39,592 bases of DNA from Bacteroidales bacterium (GTDB taxonomy: Bacteria > Bacteroidota > Bacteroidia > Bacteroidales > UBA932), in assembly GCA_016290835.1 (NCBI GenBank), contig JAEEVG010000019.1, forward strand, positions 1-39,592. The letters are read 5' to 3'. Shown here in pieces: positions 33,254 through 39,592 of this stretch. Both the position numbers and the translations under genes were made by a program. Under the pieces are notes generated by a model, which saw only the letters and a program-made list of their open reading frames with translations, searched no databases and was not told the DNA's origin. Position 1 is the stretch's first letter. Every line of letters begins with the position of its first letter.

Positions 33254-36200
33254 TTAGAAGTTGATGTTCACACCGAAGGTCATCACACGGGACAGCGGGT
33301 AACCGCCGAAGTCCACGCCGTTGTTGGTCGAGGAATTGCCCCTGTAGTTGGCTTCCACGGTGTATCCGGGATACTTGTCGAAGGTCCAGAGGTTCTGGAA
33401 GTTCGCGCTGAAGCGGATGCCCTCCATGCCCACCTTCTGGCAGACGCGCTTCGGCAGGGTGTAGCCGAACGCCAGGTTGCGGATGCGCAGGAAACTCGCA
33501 TCATAGAGGTAGCGGGTGCTCGCGCCGATGTTCGAGCCCAGGTTGTTGGTTCCCGCCTTGTTGGACTTGCCGTTGCCCGGCTCCGCCGCGGATTTCCAGC
33601 GGCCCAGACCGGACTCGGCCAGCACGTTGTCGTCGTAGCGGTTCAGCGTGAAGGCACGCGCAGCCGCGTAGATGACGTTGCCGCCGTACTGGCCGTCGAT
33701 CGTCACCGCCAGGTCGAAGCCCTTGTAGGCGAAGGTGTTGTTCCAGCCGTAGGTGAACTTCGGCTGGTAGTTGCCCACCAGCTGCATGTCGTTGTTGTTG
33801 ACGCGGCCGTCGCCGTCATAGTCCTCGAACATGATGTCGCCGAGGGCCTGCGTACCGTTGCGCGGCTTCTTCAGGTCCTCTTCGGTGTTGAAGGTGCCGA
33901 TCACCTTGAGCATGTACATGTCGCCCATCGGACGGCCCACGTAGTTGCGGATCACGTTGCCCCACTTCGAACCGGCGCTCTGGTTGGAGAGCTGCTTCTG
34001 GCCGTCGGCCAGCGAGAGGATCTTGTTGCGGTTCAGCGACCAGTTGATGGTGGATTCCCAGCGGAAGTCCCCGACGAAGGGACGGCCGGTCAGCTGGACC
34101 TCGATACCCTTGTTCTCCACCTGGCCGGAGTTCATGCTGATCGAGCCGGCGATACCGTTGAAGTTCGGGATGTTCGCGGGCATCACGATGTCGCTGACAC
34201 GGCGATAGAGGTCGACCGTCAGGTTGACGCGGTCGAACATGCCGAGGTCGAAGCCGAGGTCCACCTGGTTGTTCTTCTCCCAGCCGAGGTTGCGGTTGGA
34301 GTAGGCGCTCGGATAGTAGGCCTTCACGGCCGTCGTGCCGAAGACCACGTCGTGGTTCTTGCCGAGCGAGGACAGCCAGGCGTAGTTGCTGCCAATCTGG
34401 TCGTTACCCGTCACACCGTAGCTGGCGCGGATCTTGGCGATGTTCAGCCAGTCCACATCTTTCAGGAATTCCTCTTCAGAGGCATTCCACGCACCGGACA
34501 CGGACCAGAAGATACCGGCGCGGTTGTCCGGACCGAACTTCGAGGAACGGTCGCGGCGGATGGAGCCGGAGAAGATATACTTGTTGTTGTAGTCGTAGAT
34601 CAGACGGGCGAACATGGCGTCGAACAGGTACTCGCTGAAGGACGAGGAGCCCGTCCACAGGTTCGCACCGTTGACGTTGGTGATGGCCGTGTTGTTGTAG
34701 GCCACCGGGTTGTCGGCGTCGGTGCGGTCATCCTGCTGTACGCTGAAGCCGCTGTTGTACTCGGCGTCGTAGCCCGCCACGAAGTTGAAATGGTGCGCAT
34801 CCGCGATGTCCCACTTGTAGGTCGCGGTCGTGGACCAGTAGAGGTTGTAGCCGAAGCCGGCGGAGCGGTTTGCGTCGATGACGTTGAGGTACGGGGTGCT
34901 CTTGTTGCCCGTATAGGCGCCGCCGAGCATGTAGGCGCTGCGGTAATACTCGCCGCGACGGGAATTGGTCGAGAAGTTCAGCGTGGAGCGGATCGTCAGG
35001 CCCTTGATCGGGGTCAGCTCGACGAAACCGCTGTTGACGGTCCGGATGGAGTAGGAGTCGTCGTTGTTCTCGAGCAGGTTCGCCACCGGGTTGCGCCACT
35101 GGTTGTTCAGGCCGTACTTCGGATAGTGCTGCTGGGTCTGCGTGTAGTCGCCGTTCGGCTGGTATACCGGCAGGATCGGGGCGCCGGTCAGGGCCTCCGC
35201 GATGATACCCGAACGGTCTTCGGTGTTACCGCCGGACGGGGACTGGCTGCGCTGGTAGCCGTAGGTCGGGGAGAAGCTCACGCCGAACTTCAGCCAGTCG
35301 GTCAGCTTCGCCTCGAAGCCGCCCTTCACCGTGATCTTCTTGAAGAACGAGTTCAGCAGGATACCGTCCTCGTCCTGGGCGCCCACGGAGAAGTTGTACT
35401 TGATCGCGTCGGTGCCGCCGGTCACGCTCAGGTTCACGCGGCCGTTGAACGCGTTGCGGAACACTTCCCGCTGCCAGTCGGTATCGGGATAGTTGCCGCT
35501 CTTGCGCAGGTCGACCAGGTTCTGGTACTGGCCGATCGTGCCGTTGTTGGTGCGGGCCTCGATGATCATATCCAGGAAATCGTCGGCGTGGAGGACCTCC
35601 ACGAAGTTCTGGGCCTGGCTGATACCCACCTGGGTGGAGAAGCTCACCTTCGGCTTGCCGGCCTTGCCGTTCTTGGTCGTGATGATGATGACGCCGTTAC
35701 CCGCCTTCGAACCGTAGATCGCCGAGGACGCCGCATCCTTCATGATCTGGATGTCCTCGATGTCGATCGGGTTGAGGTTGTTGAACAGCTGGGCGTCGGT
35801 CGTCGGATAACCGTCGATGACGTAGAGCGGGTCGTTGCCGCTGTTGATGGAACCATTACCGCGGATGCGGATCGCCGGGGCGGAACCCGGAGCACCGTTG
35901 ACCTGCTGCAGGGTAACACCCGAGGACATACCGGCGAGGGCCTGGGCCATCGTGGAGTTCGGCATATCGGCGATCTTGTTGCCCTTGACCGTGGAAATGG
36001 CCGTCGAGACGGAGCGCTTGGTGATGGAACCGTAGCCCACGGCCACGGCCTCTTCCAGCATCAAGCTGTCATCCTGCAGGACGACGGCGAGGTTGGGGGC
36101 CGCAGTCACGCGCTGGGAGACAAAGCCGATACACGAGATTTCGAGTGTGGTACCCGGGGTGACGCGGATCTGGAAGTTGCCGTTCGCGTCCGTCACGACA

Positions 36201-36358
36201 CCATTGGTCGTGCCCGGGACGACGATGGCCGCTCCGATGACCGGTTCGCCGGCGGAGTCTTTGACCGTACCCGAAACCAATTGCTGAGCGAATGCAGACA
36301 CCGTCCCCAGGAGGAGAAGCAGCGCCACAGCCGCCATTCGGAGATGATTTTTCATCAT
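33254..36358 (-). CDS. SusC/RagA family TonB-linked outer-membrane protein
   Basis: A 1034-residue TonB-dependent transporter. It has a signal peptide (about 1-24, ending AFA), a carboxypeptidase-regulatory-like domain (about 28-105, VSGTVKDSAGEPVIGA), then the plug (about 110-225) with the AVGYGSITKRSV segment, IRIRGNGSI and PLYVIDGYP. The large barrel ends in F. There is no N-terminal STN domain, so direct FecR-type signalling to an anti-sigma factor is not expected. It pairs with the SusD-like lipoprotein 18 bases downstream. The start may be either of two adjacent ATGs (36358 or 36355). A TATTTTTG box lies about 40 bases upstream. Confidence 0.94.
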   Translation of the reverse strand: MMKNHLRMAAVALLLLLGTVSAFAQQLVSGTVKDSAGEPVIGAAIVVPGTTNGVVTDANGNFQIRVTPGTTLEISCIGFVSQRVTAAPNLAVVLQDDSLMLEEAVAVGYGSITKRSVSTAISTVKGNKIADMPNSTMAQALAGMSSGVTLQQVNGAPGSAPAIRIRGNGSINSGNDPLYVIDGYPTTDAQLFNNLNPIDIEDIQIMKDAASSAIYGSKAGNGVIIITTKNGKAGKPKVSFSTQVGISQAQNFVEVLHADDFLDMIIEARTNNGTIGQYQNLVDLRKSGNYPDTDWQREVFRNAFNGRVNLSVTGGTDAIKYNFSVGAQDEDGILLNSFFKKITVKGGFEAKLTDWLKFGVSFSPTYGYQRSQSPSGGNTEDRSGIIAEALTGAPILPVYQPNGDYTQTQQHYPKYGLNNQWRNPVANLLENNDDSYSIRTVNSGFVELTPIKGLTIRSTLNFSTNSRRGEYYRSAYMLGGAYTGNKSTPYLNVIDANRSAGFGYNLYWSTTATYKWDIADAHHFNFVAGYDAEYNSGFSVQQDDRTDADNPVAYNNTAITNVNGANLWTGSSSFSEYLFDAMFARLIYDYNNKYIFSGSIRRDRSSKFGPDNRAGIFWSVSGAWNASEEEFLKDVDWLNIAKIRASYGVTGNDQIGSNYAWLSSLGKNHDVVFGTTAVKAYYPSAYSNRNLGWEKNNQVDLGFDLGMFDRVNLTVDLYRRVSDIVMPANIPNFNGIAGSISMNSGQVENKGIEVQLTGRPFVGDFRWESTINWSLNRNKILSLADGQKQLSNQSAGSKWGNVIRNYVGRPMGDMYMLKVIGTFNTEEDLKKPRNGTQALGDIMFEDYDGDGRVNNNDMQLVGNYQPKFTYGWNNTFAYKGFDLAVTIDGQYGGNVIYAAARAFTLNRYDDNVLAESGLGRWKSAAEPGNGKSNKAGTNNLGSNIGASTRYLYDASFLRIRNLAFGYTLPKRVCQKVGMEGIRFSANFQNLWTFDKYPGYTVEANYRGNSSTNNGVDFGGYPLSRVMTFGVNINF

Positions 36359-36398
36359 GATTGGTTTTATTGGTTAAACGTTTTGGTTAATAGGTATG

Positions 36399-36406
36399 CA
36401 AAAATA
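36399..36406 (-). promoter_or_regulatory. -7 box for susCD
   Basis: TATTTTTG on the minus strand, 40 bases before the susC ATG. The leader holds TTAACCAA twice, 13 bases apart (complements of 36383-36390 and 36370-36377). Confidence 0.55.
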
Positions 36407-36440
36407 GCAATTTCTCTCACATTCTGTCCGCTAGAATCCG

Positions 36441-36467
36441 AAAAAACCCGGCAGGGGCCGGGTTTTT
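36441..36467 (-). terminator. Rho-independent terminator after the small barrel-protein gene
   Basis: Eleven-bp stem AAAAACCCGGC / GCCGGGTTTTT around four bases, T-rich on both strands. It lies 14 bases behind the stop at 36481 and upstream of the susC promoter. Confidence 0.85.
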
Positions 36468-36480
36468 CGGGATTTGCATC

Positions 36481-36915
36481 CTAGAAGCGGTAGCGGATGC
36501 CTAGGGCGATACCCTGCCAGCCGAAGCCGCCATAGTTAAAGTAGAAGACCGGACGCCAGTCCAGCGAAATGTTGAGCGGAACGGACGGAATCTCGAATTC
36601 CACGCCGAGCTGGCCCGCCAAACCGGCGTTGAAGCCGCTCTGGTCAGCATGATTGTACATTCCAAGTTGCACACCGGGGCCTGCGTAGAAATTGCAGATG
36701 CCGGAGGAGCCGAGGATAAAATCATAGACACCGGTCACATAGAAACCGTTGTTGGCCAGGAAGCCGAGGTCGGCCTCGAGGAAGCCGGCGCCGCCACCGT
36801 GCTGATAGGAGATTTCACCACCGAAACCGGCGCGGACACCAAGCGCACGCGGCTGGGCGGAAGCGACGGCCGCGAAAGCGAGGATGGAGACTAAAACAAG
36901 AATAAATCTTTTCAT
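36481..36915 (-). CDS. small outer-membrane beta-barrel protein
   Basis: A 144-residue exported protein with a signal peptide (about 1-20, ending ASA), followed by alternating hydrophobic strands rich in Gly, Tyr and Phe (such as GFYVTGVYDFILG and VPLNISLDWRPVFYFNYGGFG) and a C-terminal IRYRF that fits barrel assembly by BamA. This suggests a small outer-membrane porin-like or OmpW/OmpX-like barrel of unknown function. It begins 21 bases behind rnfA on the same strand with no clear promoter of its own, so it may be read from the rnf transcript. A strong terminator follows. Confidence 0.75.
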   Translation of the reverse strand: MKRFILVLVSILAFAAVASAQPRALGVRAGFGGEISYQHGGGAGFLEADLGFLANNGFYVTGVYDFILGSSGICNFYAGPGVQLGMYNHADQSGFNAGLAGQLGVEFEIPSVPLNISLDWRPVFYFNYGGFGWQGIALGIRYRF

Positions 36916-36936
36916 AACTTATAAGTATTAAAAGGA

Positions 36937-37536
36937 TTAAACAATTCCGGAAAAACCGAGGAACGCCATCGCCATGATGCCCACGGTGATGAGCGCGATC
37001 GGAAGGCCCTTGAAAGCCTTGGGGACATCGCTCTGCGCGAGGTGCTCGCGCAGGCCGGCGAACAGGCACATCGCCAGGCCATAGCCGAGCGACGTGGCGA
37101 TGGCATAGACCGTCGCCTCGCCGAGATTCAGCATATGGGGGGCGCCGCCCAGGGCGAACTCCTTGGTCACCACGGTGATGGCCACGCCGAGTACGGCGCA
37201 GTTGGTGGTGATCAGGGGGAGGAAGATGCCGAGGGCCTGGTAGAGCGAGGGACTGATCTTCTTCAGCACGATCTCCACCATCTGAACGAGGGCGGCGATT
37301 ACGAGGATGAAGGAGATGGTCTGCAGGAACTCCAGGCCGAAAGGCACGAGCAGATACTTGTTCAGCAAGTAGGTCACCACGGTGGCCAGGGTGATCACGA
37401 AGCAGACCGCTCCGGACATGCCCGTGGCCGTGGAAAGCTTGTTCGACACGCCCAGGAAGGGGCAGATGCCGAGGAACTGCGCCAGCAGGATGTTGTTGAC
37501 GAAGATCGCCGAAACGAAAATAAGGAAATATGCCAT
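36937..37536 (-). CDS. rnfA: Rnf complex subunit A
   Basis: A 199-residue integral membrane subunit with six helices, homologous to RnfA/NqrE. It opens LIFVSAIFVNNILLAQFLGICPFLGVSN, the hallmark of the family, and contains TTNCAVLGVAI in the middle. It is half of the RnfA/RnfE membrane pair, which lies inverted in the membrane and carries a shared iron site. Last rnf gene in the run; starts 8 bases behind the rnfE stop. Confidence 0.95.
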   Translation of the reverse strand: MAYFLIFVSAIFVNNILLAQFLGICPFLGVSNKLSTATGMSGAVCFVITLATVVTYLLNKYLLVPFGLEFLQTISFILVIAALVQMVEIVLKKISPSLYQALGIFLPLITTNCAVLGVAITVVTKEFALGGAPHMLNLGEATVYAIATSLGYGLAMCLFAGLREHLAQSDVPKAFKGLPIALITVGIMAMAFLGFSGIV

Positions 37537-37544
37537 AGCGCGTC

Positions 37545-38129
37545 CTACTTTTTAGCGAGATACTTGTTGAACAGGACCATCAGGTAGCCCAGCACCAGGA
37601 AGGCGCCGGGCGCCATCACGAAGGCCAGGATGCCGTCGCCGGCAATGAACTTCCAGCCGAAGATGGATCCGCTGCCGAGGACCTCGCGGACGATGCCGAT
37701 GGCCGTCAGGGCGGCGGTGAAGCCCAGGCCGATGCCGATGCCGTCCAAGGCGGACTCGCCCACGCCGTGCTTGTTGGCGAAGCCTTCGGCGCGTCCGAGG
37801 ACGATGCAGTTGACGACGATCAGCGGGATGAACAGGCCGAGGGTCTCATAAGCGGCGGGCGTGAAAGCCTGCATCAGGAGCTGGAGCACCGTCACGAAGG
37901 TGGCGATCACGGTGATATAGACCGGGATGCGGACCTTGTCGGGGACCATCGGGGCGATCAGCGAGATCACGATGTTGCTGAGAATCAGCACGAACATCGT
38001 AGCGAGGCCCATCTCCAGGCCGTTCAGGGCCGAGGTCGTGGTGGCGAGGGTCGGACACATGCCGAGCACCAGCACGAAAGTGGGGTTGTTCTTGACGAAA
38101 CCGTCCGTCACGAAATGCCATTTACTCAT
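37545..38129 (-). CDS. rnfE: Rnf complex subunit E
   Basis: A 194-residue integral membrane protein with six helices, homologous to RnfE/NqrD. Recognisable segments are FVKNNPTFVLVLGMCPTLATTTSALNGLEMG near the start and IPLIVVNCIVLGRAEGFA in the middle. It overlaps the end of rnfG by eight bases and has a GGGAGG site 8 bases before its ATG. Part of the ferredoxin:NAD+ oxidoreductase that pumps H+ or Na+. Confidence 0.95.
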   Translation of the reverse strand: MSKWHFVTDGFVKNNPTFVLVLGMCPTLATTTSALNGLEMGLATMFVLILSNIVISLIAPMVPDKVRIPVYITVIATFVTVLQLLMQAFTPAAYETLGLFIPLIVVNCIVLGRAEGFANKHGVGESALDGIGIGLGFTAALTAIGIVREVLGSGSIFGWKFIAGDGILAFVMAPGAFLVLGYLMVLFNKYLAKK

Positions 38130-38688
38130 GCGCCTGTCCTCCCTTGTTTATTTCGTTGAACACTGCCACGGCATTGGACACGGCCAGCGCATAGGCGCGG
38201 GATGTAATCGTGGACGCCGTGATGGCATCCAGATCGCCGCCGTCCTTTTTGACGCTGAGGGATTTCACGGCCGGGTCGAAACCCCGGAACTGCGCAATGA
38301 AACCCTCGTCGGTCGTACATTTGGCACCCAAGCCCGGGGTCTCGCTATGCGAGAGGACCGTGGTATTGTGGACGGTACCGTCGGAGGCGATGCCGACCAT
38401 CAACTTCAGCGGCCCGCCGAAGCCGGACGTGGAGGAAACGATGGCGCAGCCGGCGCCTTCGACCTGATAGTAGGTATAGTCCGTGCCGTTCACGGTGATG
38501 CTCCCCTCCACCGGCTCGGCGGAGAATTCCGGCAGTACGGCGGCGATGGAAGCGACGGTCTTGGCGCGGGCGGCCTCGGCGATGGGTCCGGCAGTCAGGA
38601 CATAGGATCCGCCGACCACGGCCGAGCAGACCAGACAGACCGCCCCCAGGCAGAGGGCCATATTCTTGAGTGTGGATGCAGCTGCCAT
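38122..38688 (-). CDS. rnfG: Rnf complex subunit G
   Basis: A 188-residue subunit with one N-terminal membrane helix (about 12-33) and a periplasmic FMN-binding domain. The FMN attachment motif reads T157-A-S-T160-I-T, with T160 as the expected covalent flavin residue in place of the more common S/T-G-A-T. Just after it comes the usual S-R-A. The gene starts two bases behind the rnfD stop and overlaps rnfE by eight bases. A GGGAGGG site lies 6 bases before the ATG. Confidence 0.93.
   Translation of the reverse strand: MAAASTLKNMALCLGAVCLVCSAVVGGSYVLTAGPIAEAARAKTVASIAAVLPEFSAEPVEGSITVNGTDYTYYQVEGAGCAIVSSTSGFGGPLKLMVGIASDGTVHNTTVLSHSETPGLGAKCTTDEGFIAQFRGFDPAVKSLSVKKDGGDLDAITASTITSRAYALAVSNAVAVFNEINKGGQAHE
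38138..38143 (-). promoter_or_regulatory. Shine-Dalgarno of rnfE
   Basis: GGGAGG on the minus strand, 8 bases before the rnfE ATG at 38129, inside rnfG. Confidence 0.6.
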
Positions 38689-38689
38689 A

Positions 38690-39592
38690 TTATGCCCTCC
38701 CGTATTTTTTCTGGTGGAACCACATATTCAGGAGCGGCACCGTGCAGTTCATCAGCAGGATAGCGAACGACATGCCCTCCGGATAGGAACCGAAGTAGCG
38801 GATCATCATCGTGATGAGACCGATGCCGATACCGAAGATGATACCGCCCAGGGTGCTCATCGGCGAGGTCACGTAGTCCGTGGCCATGAACAGGGCCCCG
38901 AGCATCGCGCCGCCGGTCAGCAGGTTGAACACCGGGCCGGTGTAGATGTCCGGGTTGATCCCGTGGAAGATCGCGGAGATCAGCGCCATCGTGCCCAGCA
39001 CGGCGAGCGGGATCCATGGCTTGACCACCCGCCGGACGAGCAGGTAGATAAAGCCGATCAGCAGCGCTCCGGCGGAGAGCTCTCCGGCTGATGCGCCGGC
39101 GTCCGTCAGCAAGGAAGCCAGGTCATAACCGTGTGCTCCCATGAATTCGGGGATGGTGACGCCGGACTTCAGGGCCTCCTTGAGCGCGCTCAGCGGCGTG
39201 GCGCCGGAGATGGCATCCGGAAGCGGGATGAAGCCTTGGGCGGGCGTCCAGTCGGTCATCTGGGCCGGGAAGGAAATCAACAGGAACACGCGGCCGGTGA
39301 TGGCCGGATTGAACACGTTCTGGCCGATGCCGCCGAAGGACATTTTGGCCACGCAGATGGCGACGACGGCCCCGATGAAAACGATCCACAGGGGGATCGA
39401 AGAAGGCAGGTTCATCGCCAGCAGCAGGCCCGTCACGACGGCCGAAAGGTCGCCGATGGTGGAAGGCTTCTTCAGCATCCAGCGGGTCACCGCCCACTCC
39501 AGGAGCACGCAGGAAGCCACGCTGACCGCGAGCACGAGCAGTTCGGCCCAGCCGTAGGCAAGCACGGAAACCAGGAGCGCCGGGCACAACGC
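38690..39592 (-). CDS. rnfD: Rnf complex subunit D, 5' partial
   Basis: About 300 residues of the RnfD/NqrB membrane subunit; the frame is open at the right edge, so a short N-terminal part is missing and the TTG at 39589 is not a start. Several membrane helices are seen. The FMN site is visible as S-G-A-T in the DAISGATPLSA segment about 130 residues into the visible part, with the Thr as covalent flavin residue. The KMSFGGIGQNVFNPA segment near 82-96 is also typical. The order D-G-E-A is the standard one, so rnfB and rnfC are expected to lie beyond the right edge. Confidence 0.94.
   Translation of the reverse strand, partial: ALCPALLVSVLAYGWAELLVLAVSVASCVLLEWAVTRWMLKKPSTIGDLSAVVTGLLLAMNLPSSIPLWIVFIGAVVAICVAKMSFGGIGQNVFNPAITGRVFLLISFPAQMTDWTPAQGFIPLPDAISGATPLSALKEALKSGVTIPEFMGAHGYDLASLLTDAGASAGELSAGALLIGFIYLLVRRVVKPWIPLAVLGTMALISAIFHGINPDIYTGPVFNLLTGGAMLGALFMATDYVTSPMSTLGGIIFGIGIGLITMMIRYFGSYPEGMSFAILLMNCTVPLLNMWFHQKKYGRA
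38695..38701 (-). promoter_or_regulatory. Shine-Dalgarno of rnfG
   Basis: GGGAGGG on the minus strand within the last codons of rnfD, 6 bases before the rnfG ATG. Confidence 0.6.

Noticed and set aside
1-39592. CRISPR array, transposase, integrase, phage or toxin-antitoxin genes
   Set aside because: Looked for and not seen: no evenly spaced repeat units, and no matching protein families.

Overview
The window looks like the chromosome of a high-GC member of the Bacteroidales. Supporting signs are a SusC/SusD pair, many TAnnTTTG promoter boxes of the Bacteroidetes housekeeping type, an ECF sigma / DUF4252 cluster typical of that phylum, an Rnf complex and an Nfn-type transhydrogenase. The genus is not determinable by eye. 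There is no phage, plasmid, transposase, integrase or CRISPR array. Coding density is high, and the base composition produces long shadow reading frames opposite many genes.

Left part (1-14,900): envelope defence and maintenance. Two alpha-2-macroglobulin-like proteins flank pbpC (penicillin-binding protein 1C): a partial copy whose thioester site is lost (1-4279) and a lipoprotein copy with an intact CAEQ site (7070-11647). A small DUF486 membrane protein lies between. Then comes a minus-strand operon of an EamA-type transporter, an S41 C-terminal processing protease and recO.

Middle part (14,901-25,560): uvrA is translationally coupled to a short nucleoside kinase. A minus-strand trio follows (PfkB sugar/nucleoside kinase, unknown protein, small multidrug export protein). 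Divergent from it are a UPF0104-type membrane protein and asnA. Behind asnA is a compact ECF sigma operon (sigma factor, one-TM protein, DUF4252 exported protein) bounded by a 46-bp exact direct repeat of the asnA 3' end. A convergent lipoprotein gene with a thioredoxin-like look carries an almost identical ECF promoter, so these four genes probably form one small regulon. A structured non-coding stretch and a tRNA-Arg(TCT) follow.

Right part (25,559-39,592): a TonB-dependent receptor diverges from an AraC-type regulator across a tandem 18-bp operator-like repeat. Then come a minus-strand nfnA-nfnB-yitT operon, a susC-susD operon without visible enzymes, a small outer-membrane barrel protein, and rnfA, rnfE, rnfG and partial rnfD. 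Nfn couples NAD(P)H pools to ferredoxin and Rnf couples ferredoxin oxidation to ion pumping, so this end holds much of an anaerobic redox-balancing apparatus.

Two genome-wide habits show repeatedly: first genes of transcripts start only 5-10 bases behind their promoter box (probably leaderless mRNAs), whereas several internal operon genes have strong GGGAGG-type Shine-Dalgarno sites.
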